DNA from: Algoriphagus limi
GTDB taxonomy: Bacteria; Bacteroidota; Bacteroidia; Cytophagales; Cyclobacteriaceae
DNA length: 64,000 nt
Direction of reading: 5' to 3'
NCBI RefSeq assembly: GCF_024919275.1
Contig: NZ_JANWGH010000002.1
Coordinates: 496,001-560,000 of the forward strand
In this document: piece after piece, positions 1 through 9,271 of the stretch
How the letters are laid out: each line of letters starts with the position of its first letter
Numbering within the stretch: the stretch's first letter is position 1
The notes under the pieces: generated by a model
Database searches by the model: none
What the model was told of the DNA's origin: nothing
The model's input: the letters and a program-made list of their open reading frames with translations, nothing else
Position numbers and translations under genes: made by a program

Positions 1-602
1 TACCTTATCACCCCAATTTGAACCCCCCTATTTCACTGGACCCGGTAGAAAACGAAAAACTATGGGCCGCCTGGCGCTGGTTTAAGGAAACTGGAGGAGG
101 ATTGATGACCGACTGGGGTGCGCACATGATTGATATCGCACAATGGGGATTAAATCAGGATAGAAAAGGACCAGTAGAAGTAATACCACCAATGGGAGAT
201 GCCCCTCTCACCTACCGCTTTGCAGATGGAATCCCAATGAAAATCACTACTTTCGATGAAGGTAGACAAGGCGTCAAATTCATGGGAGAAAAAGGTTGGA
301 TCAAGGTTTCTCGAGGTAATTTCGAAAGCTCTCTTCCAGAAATCAGCTTGGAAAAAAATGATGAAAACTTCAATTATTCCCAGCATTACATAGACTTTAT
401 CGAATCAATCCAACGGCGAAAAGATCCTATCGTACCAGTTGAAATCGGTCATAGCACTTGTACTTCCTGTACTATTGGAAATATTGCCAAGGAGCTAAAT
501 CGACCACTGAAATGGGATCCAATCACCCAACATTTCGGGGATGATTTTGAAGCCAATACCAAATTGCACTACACCTATCAAAATGGAATTTCCTTAGTGT
601 AG
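1..602 (+). CDS. Gfo/Idh/MocA family oxidoreductase, C-terminal part (cut by window start)
   Basis: The reading frame is open from the first bases (codons in phase with position 3) to the TAG at 600-602, so the gene begins outside the window. The stretch TGGGLMTDWGAHMIDIAQWG is the family's signature after the Rossmann domain, with the conserved Asp and His that contact substrate. The family consists of NAD(P)-dependent sugar or inositol dehydrogenases. The C-terminal beta-sheet domain follows. No Tat signal can be judged because the N-terminus is missing. Substrate is unknown. A hairpin terminator follows 44 bases downstream, so this is the last gene of its unit. Confidence 0.85.
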   Translation, partial: PYHPNLNPPISLDPVENEKLWAAWRWFKETGGGLMTDWGAHMIDIAQWGLNQDRKGPVEVIPPMGDAPLTYRFADGIPMKITTFDEGRQGVKFMGEKGWIKVSRGNFESSLPEISLEKNDENFNYSQHYIDFIESIQRRKDPIVPVEIGHSTCTSCTIGNIAKELNRPLKWDPITQHFGDDFEANTKLHYTYQNGISLV

Positions 603-645
603 GCACTATGCAAAGCCCAGAATTCATACATCCAAATTAAATAAG

Positions 646-675
646 GAGAGCCTCCTAGTTTAGGCTCTCTTTTTC
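646..675 (+). terminator. Rho-independent terminator after the oxidoreductase
   Basis: The arm GAGAGCCT (646-653) pairs perfectly with AGGCTCTC (662-669) over an 8-base loop and is followed by a T-run. It lies between the oxidoreductase stop and the next start at 701. Confidence 0.85.
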
Positions 676-700
676 AATTCTAACCCTAACCTAAACCCCC

Positions 701-1150
701 ATGGAAAAGTCAATTCTACTTAAAGCTCAGTCCAACAGACTTATCTACTGGGGTGTTTTTCTTTTCCTTCTTGGTTTAGTGGTTGGGCTAATGGCACCAG
801 TATTCGCAAACCCAAGAATGGGAGTTTCCAGCCATATTGAAGGGATTTTAAACGGAATGTTCCTGATGATCCTTGGGCTGATTTGGCATAAAATCCAAGT
901 TTCGGATAAGTGGCTGAAGATTACTTTTTGGTTAGCAATCTATGGAACCTTTATGAATTGGTTTGGGATATTACTTGCCGCTGTATTCAATGGAGGAAAA
1001 ATGCTGGGTATCATGGCTCCCCCTCAGGAAAGTTCTCCCATAGTAGAAGGCATAATCGGTTTTTCGCTTATTTCACTCTCCGTGGCCATGATTGCCACCT
1101 GCGCCATTCTATTAATTGGTCTTAGAAGAAATATGTCCGCGATGACTTAA
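701..1150 (+). CDS. Small four-helix membrane protein, styrene-oxide-isomerase-like
   Basis: A 149-residue protein with four predicted membrane helices at about 16-36, 47-63, 73-95 and 114-141. The second helix carries SHIEGILNGM, which resembles the His-x-x-x-x-x-x-Asn-Gly pattern of styrene oxide isomerase and its relatives, small integral-membrane heme-dependent isomerases. Length and helix count fit that family. This is a pattern resemblance only, and a generic hypothetical membrane protein is the alternative. It stands alone, with a terminator upstream and 89 bases before the amidase gene. Confidence 0.5.
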   Translation: MEKSILLKAQSNRLIYWGVFLFLLGLVVGLMAPVFANPRMGVSSHIEGILNGMFLMILGLIWHKIQVSDKWLKITFWLAIYGTFMNWFGILLAAVFNGGKMLGIMAPPQESSPIVEGIIGFSLISLSVAMIATCAILLIGLRRNMSAMT

Positions 1151-1239
1151 ATCTTGATAGCCAATTAATCTTCGATTGAAATCCCTCTCAGATTTTCACC
1201 AAAGCATTATAAAATCTAATCCGAAAAAAGTTTTCAACA

Positions 1240-2781
1240 ATGTCTAGAATCCTCGCCTTCATTTCCCTATTGATTCTTGGAATTACAGGATGTCAGCAAG
1301 CAGAAAAGTCCATTTCCATTGAACTTTCAGAGCTTACGATTTTGGAAATTCATAATGCATATCAAAATGGGACTTTTTCAGCAGAAGAGTTAACCAAAGC
1401 ATATCTGGACCGAATTGCAGGATTCGATGGGCCTATCAATTCCATCACAGTCATCAATCCTGACGCGATCACTAGAGCCAAAGAGCTAGATCAGGAATTC
1501 GAAACTACCGGAAAATTGAGACCACTTCATGGCATTCCAATCATTGTTAAGGACAATATCAATACGGTCGGACTCCCTACTACAGCTGGCTCCATCGCAT
1601 TAAAGGATTTTATTCCTGAAGAAAATGCACCCATTATTTCTAGATTGATCGATGCAGGAGCAATTGTTCTCGCCAAATCCAATATGGCGGAATGGGCATT
1701 TTCTCCCATGCATTCCGAAAGCTCTACACATGGTACTACTCACAACCCTTACAATCTTGACTTTGTACCTGCAGGTTCTAGCGGAGGCACAGGGGCAGCA
1801 GTCGCGGCAAATTTTGGAACGGTAGGCTTGGGAACAGACACCGGTAATTCCATTCGGGGACCATCCTCTCATAATTCCTTGGTTGGATTCCGAACTACCC
1901 TGGGCTTGATCAGCAGAACAGGGATTGTTCCTCTTTATCTTCGAAATGATGTAGTCGGCCCTATGTGCCGAACAGTGGAAGATGCTACCCGCGTGATGGA
2001 AGCGATGGTTGGGATTGACCCAAAAGATCAGATTACTCAATATTCCGAAGGAAAAACTCAAACAAACTACCAGCAATTCCTAGATAAGGATGGTCTGAAA
2101 GGAGCTCGAATTGGAGTGCTTCGGGAAATCAGTGAAGAAATTGATCCAGAGGTCAAAGCCCTTTTTGAGCAATCTTTGGTTGATCTTCAAAACCTGGGAG
2201 CAACAGTCATTGATCCTATCGCAGTCCCGAATTTTGCTACTCTACGCCAAAATCAATGGTGTGCTACTTTCCGGAAGGATCTGGAAACCTTCTTGGAGGA
2301 TTTTGTAAAAAATGACTCAATCCAAACTTTAGAGGACATCATTCGAATCGGCTCCAATTCTCAATTTGCTTTGGATAGGCTGGAAATGATGGCTAACAAT
2401 TCTGGAAGATGGGGGCTGGAAGAGGAGGTCTGTGGAAATGCCTACGAAGACCCTAGAAGAATTGCTTTTCGAGAGGCGATAGAAAATGTCATGGATTCCC
2501 TTCAGCTAGATGCTATTGTTTATCCCTCCTGGAATTTTAAACCCGCAAGAATAGACCATTTTCAAGAGGAATACAGAGGAGACAACAATCAAATCATTTC
2601 TCCCCATACCGGCCAACCTGCATTTACAGTTCCGATGGGATTTACCAGTGGTAATCTACCAGCAGGAATTCAGTTTTTAGGAAGAATGTATGCCGAGCCT
2701 ACCCTTATCAAGCTCGCTTATGCCTATGAGCAGGGAACAATGCATAGACGGCCTCCGATATTATCCAGTGATAAAGAATAA
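1240..2781 (+). CDS. Amidase-signature hydrolase, predicted lipoprotein
   Basis: A 513-residue protein with an N-terminal lipoprotein signal peptide (lipobox GITGC, Cys18), so it should be anchored outside the cytoplasm. The amidase-signature catalytic triad is visible: Lys104 in IIVKDN, cis-Ser180 in GSSGG and nucleophile Ser204 in TGNSIR. The spacing matches the family (about 76 and 24 residues). The usual GGSIR is GNSIR here. The family hydrolyses amides in peptides, fatty-acid amides or nitrogen metabolites, and the substrate here is unknown. It is a full-length single-domain enzyme with its own start and no close operon partner. Confidence 0.88.
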   Translation: MSRILAFISLLILGITGCQQAEKSISIELSELTILEIHNAYQNGTFSAEELTKAYLDRIAGFDGPINSITVINPDAITRAKELDQEFETTGKLRPLHGIPIIVKDNINTVGLPTTAGSIALKDFIPEENAPIISRLIDAGAIVLAKSNMAEWAFSPMHSESSTHGTTHNPYNLDFVPAGSSGGTGAAVAANFGTVGLGTDTGNSIRGPSSHNSLVGFRTTLGLISRTGIVPLYLRNDVVGPMCRTVEDATRVMEAMVGIDPKDQITQYSEGKTQTNYQQFLDKDGLKGARIGVLREISEEIDPEVKALFEQSLVDLQNLGATVIDPIAVPNFATLRQNQWCATFRKDLETFLEDFVKNDSIQTLEDIIRIGSNSQFALDRLEMMANNSGRWGLEEEVCGNAYEDPRRIAFREAIENVMDSLQLDAIVYPSWNFKPARIDHFQEEYRGDNNQIISPHTGQPAFTVPMGFTSGNLPAGIQFLGRMYAEPTLIKLAYAYEQGTMHRRPPILSSDKE

Positions 2782-2856
2782 TGGTAAAATCATTTTCAGC
2801 TGCTTATTGACGGAAGTCCAAACTTTTCCAATTAAATTGAGTCAAATTGAAATATC

Positions 2857-3282
2857 ATGGACTCACTACAAAATCTCACCTATTTACTATACAGCAATTC
2901 CCGCCTACTCATCCAACAGATTCAATCCCAACTTCAGGAATTTGGGCTCACTTACACCCAATACCTGACCCTTTCAGTCCTCTGGGAGGAGGATGGTCAA
3001 TATGTCAACCAAATCGGTCAAAAATTAGAATTAGACTCTGGAACCCTTACTCCTTTGCTGAAAAAATTGGAAGCCCAAAACTACCTTAAACGAATCCGAA
3101 GCGAGGAGGATGAGCGGAAAGTAAAAGTAGAACTCACCTATCCGGGAAAATCGCTTCAAAGTAAAGTTGAATCCGTATTGAGCCAATTTTCTGAGCAATT
3201 AGAACTTTTGCCAGATTCCCAGCTATTCAAGCTAAACAGTTCGCTCTCGGACTTGTTATCCACATTAAAATCACTTGACTAA
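2857..3282 (+). CDS. ohrR: OhrR-like MarR-family regulator lacking the sensing cysteine
   Basis: A 141-residue winged-helix protein of the MarR/OhrR type. LDSGTLTPLLKKLE (recognition helix) and RSEEDER (wing) closely follow the OhrR pattern. It sits 2 bases upstream of ohr, the gene OhrR classically represses. In OhrR the peroxide-sensing Cys lies in a CFLLYASSR-type segment. Here the aligned segment reads TYLLYSNSR, so that Cys is Thr8, and the whole protein has no cysteine. An in-frame TGA lies two codons upstream of this ATG, so an N-terminal extension carrying the Cys is not possible without error. DNA binding looks intact, but peroxide sensing must differ from the known mechanism. Confidence 0.85.
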   Translation: MDSLQNLTYLLYSNSRLLIQQIQSQLQEFGLTYTQYLTLSVLWEEDGQYVNQIGQKLELDSGTLTPLLKKLEAQNYLKRIRSEEDERKVKVELTYPGKSLQSKVESVLSQFSEQLELLPDSQLFKLNSSLSDLLSTLKSLD

Positions 3283-3284
3283 TT

Positions 3285-3707
3285 ATGGAAAAACTGAATA
3301 TCGACTACACAGCAGTTGCGATCAATACGGGTGGCCGAAAAGGTCATGTCCGAACCGATGATGGAAAATTGGATTTTGATGTGTCCATGCCCAAAGAAAT
3401 CGGGGGTGATGGAGAAAAAACCAACCCAGAACAATTTTTTGCAGCGGCTTATGCTACTTGTTTTGGAGGAGCTTTAGGTGCTGTAGCCGGAAAGACTAGC
3501 CTCCGAGATTCAGAAATCAAAGCTAAAGTTCACTTGGGTAATTATGGGCCAAATAGCTTCGGATTGGCAGTGGATATCGAAGTCAAAATCCCCCAAGCTG
3601 AATCTCTGGAACATGCCCAAAATTTGGTTGAAGCAGCTCATGAGGTTTGTCCTTATTCCAAAGCTACTAGAGGAAATATTGAGGTGAATGTGAAAGCGGT
3701 AGAATAA
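3285..3707 (+). CDS. ohr: Organic hydroperoxide resistance protein Ohr
   Basis: A 140-residue protein of the Ohr/OsmC superfamily, which reduces organic hydroperoxides with a reactive cysteine pair and lipoyl reductant. All catalytic residues are visible: Arg18 (GGRKGH), Glu49 (TNPEQFF), the peroxidatic Cys59 (ATCFGGAL) and the resolving Cys122 (EVCPYSKATRGN). Length and ends fit the family exactly. It starts 2 bases after ohrR, which implies co-transcription and control by that regulator. A strong terminator follows. Confidence 0.95.
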   Translation: MEKLNIDYTAVAINTGGRKGHVRTDDGKLDFDVSMPKEIGGDGEKTNPEQFFAAAYATCFGGALGAVAGKTSLRDSEIKAKVHLGNYGPNSFGLAVDIEVKIPQAESLEHAQNLVEAAHEVCPYSKATRGNIEVNVKAVE

Positions 3708-3729
3708 TTTTCACTCATTATTTACCAAC

Positions 3730-3767
3730 AAAAAAGGCTAGCCGAATTGATCAGCTAGCCTTTTTTT
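3730..3767. terminator. Bidirectional terminator between ohr and the convergent lipoprotein gene
   Basis: AGGCTAGC (3735-3742) pairs with GCTAGCC (3754-3760). An A-run lies on the left and a T-run (3761-3767) on the right, so it can stop transcription from ohr (+) and from the gene ending at 3784 (-). Confidence 0.85.
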
Positions 3768-3783
3768 ATTGATTTAACCTTTA

Positions 3784-5007
3784 TTATTTTCCTTTTTCTC
3801 CGATAGAGATCATCGCACATCGGAATCCGATGTGGTTAGTCGCAGAATCCTGATGCATGAATCTTCGGGTACCTGGAGCCAACCAGTAAGTTACGTCTCT
3901 CCAGCTTCCTCCTTTATAAACACGCATCTCATCAGTTAGCATGGAAACTTCATAGTTTTCTGCTTCATCACCATATCCATCTTTACGAAGGGGGTTCAAA
4001 TCATCTGCGTCTTGGAAGGTCATTGGACGATATACGTCATATACCCATTCGTTCATATTTCCAGCCATGTGATACAATCCAAAGTCGTTTGGAGCCATAT
4101 CATACACGTTCGTAGGTAGAATTTCACCGTCATTTCGCTGATTTCCGGAAATACCTCCGTAGTCACCGCGACCTCGCTTAAAGTTAGCTAAGAAATCACC
4201 TTGCTTTCCTTTACGCTTCACATTGTATGGGTTACGAACGCCACGACCATCCCAAGGATAGATACGTCCATATTCTTGATTCTCATCCAAATATTGGGTT
4301 CCGATCATAGCCTTGGCTGCATATTCCCATTCTGCCTCAGACGGAAGACGGAAATCAGCCATAGCCACACCTCTTTCAATCAATTGGGCTTTGGTAAAGG
4401 TGGAATCCAATTCTCTTTCCTGGCGGATCAACTCCTGAACATAATCAGTTCTCCACTTCGCATAGATATTTGCCTGCTTCCAAGAAACACCAGCTACCGG
4501 ATAGAAATTGAAACCTGGGAATCGGAAATAGTAAGACTGGTACATGTCATTGAATGACAAAGCACCACCCCAAACATCTTCTCTAGGCTCTAACTTCAAC
4601 AAGGAGTCTGCACTCACTTTTTTCTTCATGTCAAACAGGAATTCCCGATAATCATTATTGGTGATTTCTGTTTCATCCATGTAAAAATTAGCCACTGTCA
4701 CGGTACGCTCCAGGTTGTCACGGAATGCCATGATATCTTCTTCCTGAGAACCAATAACAGCACGGCCACCTTGGATGAATTTCAAGTTTGGACCAGGAAT
4801 CTGTTCTGCGTTTCTCGCTACAAAGAATGAAGTTGTGTCTTGCTCATCAAAAGAAAACTCAGCCCCAGTGGTAGCACTTCGCTTACCCGGCTTGGCTGCA
4901 GTTCTTCGACCGTAGCCCGGAGTTTTGTTACAAGAGGATAGGATAGACCCGCCTACGATCAATAAGGCTGTAGCCCAAAGTCCCCAAGATTTCTTACTCG
5001 AATACAT
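3784..5007 (-). CDS. SUMF1/formylglycine-enzyme-fold lipoprotein of gliding-motility type (GldJ/GldK-like)
   Basis: About 407 residues from the ATG at 5007; a TTG eight codons upstream is possible but gives a worse signal peptide. The N-terminus is a lipoprotein signal (lipobox ILSSC). The rest is a SUMF1/EgtB-type domain: NFYMDETEITNNDYREFL near the start, PVAGVSWKQA, LPSEAEWEYAA, LYHMAGNMNEWVYD and KGGSWRD...GFRCA. In Bacteroidota such lipoproteins with YMDETEITN are GldJ/GldK-class parts of the gliding/type IX secretion apparatus. The paired cysteines needed for formylglycine-generating activity are absent, so it is probably structural. Which of the two paralogues it is cannot be settled here. 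Confidence 0.75.
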   Translation of the reverse strand: MYSSKKSWGLWATALLIVGGSILSSCNKTPGYGRRTAAKPGKRSATTGAEFSFDEQDTTSFFVARNAEQIPGPNLKFIQGGRAVIGSQEEDIMAFRDNLERTVTVANFYMDETEITNNDYREFLFDMKKKVSADSLLKLEPREDVWGGALSFNDMYQSYYFRFPGFNFYPVAGVSWKQANIYAKWRTDYVQELIRQERELDSTFTKAQLIERGVAMADFRLPSEAEWEYAAKAMIGTQYLDENQEYGRIYPWDGRGVRNPYNVKRKGKQGDFLANFKRGRGDYGGISGNQRNDGEILPTNVYDMAPNDFGLYHMAGNMNEWVYDVYRPMTFQDADDLNPLRKDGYGDEAENYEVSMLTDEMRVYKGGSWRDVTYWLAPGTRRFMHQDSATNHIGFRCAMISIGEKGK

Positions 5008-5185
5008 ATGAAAAGAGGTTTTTTTGCCCAATTTGATTTGCTAATATAAGTTCATTCGGATGGACTTGCAATCATTGCCAACCGGCTGAAAACGTTGAAT
5101 TTTGCCAAATTTGCCCAAATAGCAAAGTATCTGCAAAATTCCAGTGCGAAACTGCAATATTTATGCCAGTTAAATTTTTGTAAAA

Positions 5186-8100
5186 TTAGCTTTCAAGCAT
5201 GTCTTTCAGCCATTTTTGGCCTTCAGAAATGCTGGAAACATTCGAAATCGTAAGAATCAAACGATTCTTGTACTCCTTTATTTTAAAGTATCGGGAGTTT
5301 ATTTGTGCAAAAGCCATGATTTTCTGGAAGATAGGTGAGGAGTAAAAATCCCCACGATCAGAGGGCAACAAATAGCACTTCATCTGTCCATTTTTCAAGA
5401 CTAGTTTTTCAATTCCCAGTTTCTCTGCCTTCCATCGTAACCTTACCGTCTCCATCAAATCCTGAACCACTGGCGGAACGGGTCCAAAACGATCGTCCAG
5501 CATTTGAGCAAACTGACCCAATTCCTCCTCATCTTTGATGGAGTCCAATTTGGAATACAAGCTCAAGCGTTCGCTGATATTAGCGACATAGTCCTCAGGA
5601 ATAAGCAATTCCAGATCCGTTTCCACCGTACAATCCTGAACAAGCACCTTTACTTTCTCCTTCAAATCCACTTCGAATAGAGCAGCGAATTCATTCTCCT
5701 TCAACTCCTGCACCGCTTCATCCAGGATTTTATGATACATCTCAAATCCTAGATCCGTGATAAATCCACTTTGCTCGGCTCCTAACAAATTCCCGGCTCC
5801 TCGGATATCCAAATCCCGCATCGCCACCTTGAATCCATCCCCCAAATCTGAAAATTCCTCCAAAGTCTGCAATCGCTTTCTGGATTCTGGAGTCAAACCT
5901 GACATTGGGGTAGTCAACAAGTAACAGAAGGCCTTTTTATTGCTTCTTCCTACTCGACCGCGCATTTGGTGAAGATCACTTAATCCGAACATATGTGCCC
6001 GGTTGATGATGATGGTATTGGCATTGGGGATATCGAGACCGGATTCAATGATATTGGTGGAAACAAGTACATCGTACTCATGCTCAATGAAATCCACCAT
6101 GATCTTTTCCAATTTCTTTCCATCCATTTGTCCGTGAGCACCGATGACCCGGGCATCCGGCACCAGCTTCTTGATCAGATTGGCAATGCTATCAATCTCC
6201 CCAACCCGATTGTGGACAAAGAATACCTGACCTCCACGCCTTAGCTCATAGGCTACCGCATCCCGAATTACTTCTTCCTGAAATGAATGAACTTCCGTTG
6301 TAACCGGCTGCCGATTGGGAGGGGGAGTGGAAATCACAGAAAGATCCCGTGCTCCCATCAGAGAAAAATGCAGCGTTCTTGGAATCGGAGTCGCTGTCAA
6401 CGTCAATACATCAACATTGACCCGGATATTTTTCAATTGATCCTTAACCCGCACTCCAAACTTCTGCTCTTCATCTATAATCAATAAGCCCAAATCCTTG
6501 AACTCCAGGCTCTTATTTACAATTTTATGTGTACCGATCAGGATATCGATTCTTCCTGATTTAACCTCTTCAACAATCTGCTTGACCTCTTTTGCTGTGC
6601 GGAATCGGTTGATATAATCCACAGTAACCGGAAATCCTGAAAGCCGCTCTTTAAAAGTCTGAAAATGCTGCATAGCCAAAATGGTGGTAGGCACCAAGAC
6701 CGCAACTTGCTTTCCGTCATTGACCGCCTTGAAGGCTGCTCGGATCGCAACCTCAGTTTTTCCAAAACCCACATCTCCACAAACCAAGCGGTCCATGGGA
6801 TAACTTTTTTCCATATCGGCCTTCACATCACTCGTGGCCATTGCTTGATCCGGAGTATCCTCATATATAAAGGAACTCTCCAACTCCACTTGCAAAACTG
6901 AATCCTTGGAAAAAGCAAAGCCATGAGCTGAACGACGCTTGGCATACAAGGCAATGAGGTCTTTTGCAATATCCTTGACCTGCTTTTTGGCGCGCTTCTT
7001 TTTATTTTCCCATTCCGGAGATCCCAACTTGGACATGGTTGGCATTTGCCCTTCCTGTCCAGAGTACTTCGAGATTTTATGGAGTGAGTGAATGTTGACA
7101 TAGAGCAAATCATCATCCCGGAAGACAAGGCGTACAGCTTCCTGCATTTTTCCACCTACTTCCACCTTTTCCAATCCGGCAAATCGCCCAACTCCGTAAT
7201 CCACGTGGACGATGTAATCTCCCGGATGAAGGGCCTTCAGCTCTTTAATGGTGAGAGCCTTGGATTTGCTGGCTTTCTTTCGGGATCGATAGCGATGAAA
7301 TCGTTCAAAAAGCTGATGATCCGTGTAGCAAATGAGTTTATTTTGCTTGTCCTCATAGCCTTCCCGCAATCCCAAAAGCATGGTCTGAACCTGCAATGTG
7401 GGATCGAGTTCTGCAAAAATCCCAACCAAACGATCAATCTGCTTGGCATTTTCACCAGTAATCAAATTGGTAAGCCCTTGCTTTTCATTTTCTGCAAGGC
7501 TACTCACCAATAGGTCAAAGTTTTTATTGAAAGAAGGCTGAGGCTTGGAATCCCAGTTCAATTGATCGCTACCCTTGAGGTAAAACTGCTTCCCGAATTC
7601 TACGATTTTAAAGCTTTTCACCTGTCGGATAAAATCATCCGCTCTTTCAAAAAGATCTTCCGGCTTAAGAACGGTCTTCGTCTGATTGGTTTTGGCCAAA
7701 ATCTGATCAAAAGCCAACTCAGCTTTATGAAAACACTCCTCCATCACATCAGCCGTCAACTGATAATCCTTGATCCAAAGGGTGGTGTTTTCAGGCAGAA
7801 AGCCTAAAAATGACTGCCTTACTTCCTGCAATAATTTGGTTTGGGTATTGGGAATCAGGGAAATCAGATCGACTTCCGCGATGGACAACTGAGATTCGGG
7901 ATCGAAGGTCCGAATACTTTCAATTTCTTTCCCAAATAATTCCAAACGGTAGGGATGCTCATTGGAAAAGGAAAACACATCCAAAATCCCTCCGCGAATG
8001 GCAAATTGCCCGGGCTCGTAAACAAAATCCGTACGCTCAAAATCATAGCTATGGAGGAGTTCGGATACAAACTCCATATCTACCTGCTCTCCGACTCGGG

Positions 8101-8539
8101 CTTGAAAAGTATTTTCCTGAAGGGATCGCTTATTGATTACCTTTTCATACAAAGCTTCAGGGTAGGTGATCAGAATTTGATCTTCTTCCTGAGAATTAAG
8201 CACATGGCTGAGAATTTCTGAGCGGAGCAGTACATTGGCATTGTCCACTTCCTCGTATTGATAGGGTTTTTTAAAACTGGAAGGAAAAACCAGGTAATCT
8301 TCCTTGCCCGTGAGATTTTGCAAGTCGGTATTGAGATAGGCAGCTTCTTCTTTGTCCTGGGCAATAATCAGATGAAATCCTCCTATCCGCTGTACTATGG
8401 TTGTGAATACCACCATATCCAAACTGCCGGAAAGTCCCCGAATCTGGAAATTTCCTTTGGGGCTTTGCGCAAGCTTTTCAGTGAAAGTCCGTAAGAAAGG
8501 ATCCGAATGATAAATGGAAAGGAAAGATGCTCTATCCAA
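5186..8539 (-). CDS. mfd: Transcription-repair coupling factor Mfd
   Basis: A 1117-residue ATP-dependent translocase that removes stalled RNA polymerase and recruits UvrA. The domain order is canonical: an UvrB-like N-terminal part, the CarD-like RNAP-interaction domain (HPGDYIVHVDYGVGRFAGLE, about residue 450), RecG-like helicase motifs with Walker A GDVGFGKT near 590 and DEEQKFG near 687, the TRG region (GRVGRS), and the C-terminal TRCF domain. The start is TTG: no ATG occurs in the first 40 codons, and MDRASFLSIY from this TTG is a plausible N-terminus. The intergenic spacer to the COX3-like gene is short and divergent. Confidence 0.96.
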   Translation of the reverse strand: MDRASFLSIYHSDPFLRTFTEKLAQSPKGNFQIRGLSGSLDMVVFTTIVQRIGGFHLIIAQDKEEAAYLNTDLQNLTGKEDYLVFPSSFKKPYQYEEVDNANVLLRSEILSHVLNSQEEDQILITYPEALYEKVINKRSLQENTFQARVGEQVDMEFVSELLHSYDFERTDFVYEPGQFAIRGGILDVFSFSNEHPYRLELFGKEIESIRTFDPESQLSIAEVDLISLIPNTQTKLLQEVRQSFLGFLPENTTLWIKDYQLTADVMEECFHKAELAFDQILAKTNQTKTVLKPEDLFERADDFIRQVKSFKIVEFGKQFYLKGSDQLNWDSKPQPSFNKNFDLLVSSLAENEKQGLTNLITGENAKQIDRLVGIFAELDPTLQVQTMLLGLREGYEDKQNKLICYTDHQLFERFHRYRSRKKASKSKALTIKELKALHPGDYIVHVDYGVGRFAGLEKVEVGGKMQEAVRLVFRDDDLLYVNIHSLHKISKYSGQEGQMPTMSKLGSPEWENKKKRAKKQVKDIAKDLIALYAKRRSAHGFAFSKDSVLQVELESSFIYEDTPDQAMATSDVKADMEKSYPMDRLVCGDVGFGKTEVAIRAAFKAVNDGKQVAVLVPTTILAMQHFQTFKERLSGFPVTVDYINRFRTAKEVKQIVEEVKSGRIDILIGTHKIVNKSLEFKDLGLLIIDEEQKFGVRVKDQLKNIRVNVDVLTLTATPIPRTLHFSLMGARDLSVISTPPPNRQPVTTEVHSFQEEVIRDAVAYELRRGGQVFFVHNRVGEIDSIANLIKKLVPDARVIGAHGQMDGKKLEKIMVDFIEHEYDVLVSTNIIESGLDIPNANTIIINRAHMFGLSDLHQMRGRVGRSNKKAFCYLLTTPMSGLTPESRKRLQTLEEFSDLGDGFKVAMRDLDIRGAGNLLGAEQSGFITDLGFEMYHKILDEAVQELKENEFAALFEVDLKEKVKVLVQDCTVETDLELLIPEDYVANISERLSLYSKLDSIKDEEELGQFAQMLDDRFGPVPPVVQDLMETVRLRWKAEKLGIEKLVLKNGQMKCYLLPSDRGDFYSSPIFQKIMAFAQINSRYFKIKEYKNRLILTISNVSSISEGQKWLKDMLES

Positions 8540-8653
8540 AACGGTAGGGTTTTGTTTGGGGGCGCAATTTAGGCTATTTCATTTTTTCAAATTAGAAATT
8601 GATGAATTATCCCAAGTCCTGAACCTAAGGCGCTGTAATTTGTTTTCCTCTCA

Positions 8654-9268
8654 ATGAATCAGTCTTCCCAACATAAAACTTGGTTTCAGCGCATCGAATC
8701 CATGCATCCCTATGAGACACTTTTGTACTTGGGGATGATTGGTAGCGGTTTGATCTTCCTGTTTCTGGTGGCTGCCTTCCTTTTTTCAGGTTTGGACCAA
8801 TTAGCCGGGATGAATAAAAAAATCCCCGTTTCTTTTCTGATTTCAACCTTTCTATTGGTTTCCAGCGGCTATACTGCCACCAAAATGCGGCTTTACTATC
8901 AGGAGGAAAAAGCCGATAAAGTCAGCCGTGCTTTGGGAACGACCTTGCTGTTAGGAATTATTTTCACGGCACTTCAGGTATCCGGATGGATGGAATTGCA
9001 ATCCATGGGGATTGACTTCAAGGGAATCCCGAGCGGAAGCTTTCTTTACCTCCTGTCCGGAATCCACATCTTCCACTTATTGGGAGCCATGGTTTTTGCC
9101 ACCATACTTTGGGTGCAACTGCGAAAGCGGAAGCATGATGAAATTCAGCGCCTCATCCTTTTTACCAACCCTTTTGAGAAAATGCGACTTCGTCTTTTTA
9201 CCGTTTATTGGCAATTTATGGATGGGATTTGGTTGGTACTCTTTTTATTATTTGTGATCAGTTTGTAA
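8654..9268 (+). CDS. Heme-copper oxidase subunit III-like membrane protein
   Basis: A 204-residue protein with five predicted helices (about 24-45, 58-73, 92-110, 127-153 and 185-203). SGIHIFHLLGAMVF and MDGIWLVLFLLF match the COX3 pattern of helix ends (G-x-H-x-x-H and D-x-x-W). Such solo subunit-III proteins occur in Bacteroidota apart from the main oxidase operon. The catalytic subunits I and II are not in this window, so the assembly partner is unknown. Three bases separate it from the next gene, which suggests co-transcription. Confidence 0.82.
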   Translation: MNQSSQHKTWFQRIESMHPYETLLYLGMIGSGLIFLFLVAAFLFSGLDQLAGMNKKIPVSFLISTFLLVSSGYTATKMRLYYQEEKADKVSRALGTTLLLGIIFTALQVSGWMELQSMGIDFKGIPSGSFLYLLSGIHIFHLLGAMVFATILWVQLRKRKHDEIQRLILFTNPFEKMRLRLFTVYWQFMDGIWLVLFLLFVISL

Positions 9269-9271
9269 AAG

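Noticed and set aside
1600..2076. 158-codon antisense frame within the amidase
   Set aside because: It is antisense to conserved catalytic regions and has no recognisable features.
3784..5007. Active formylglycine-generating enzyme for the sulfatase
   Set aside because: The fold matches, but the paired active-site cysteines are absent and the GldJ/GldK-type motifs are present.
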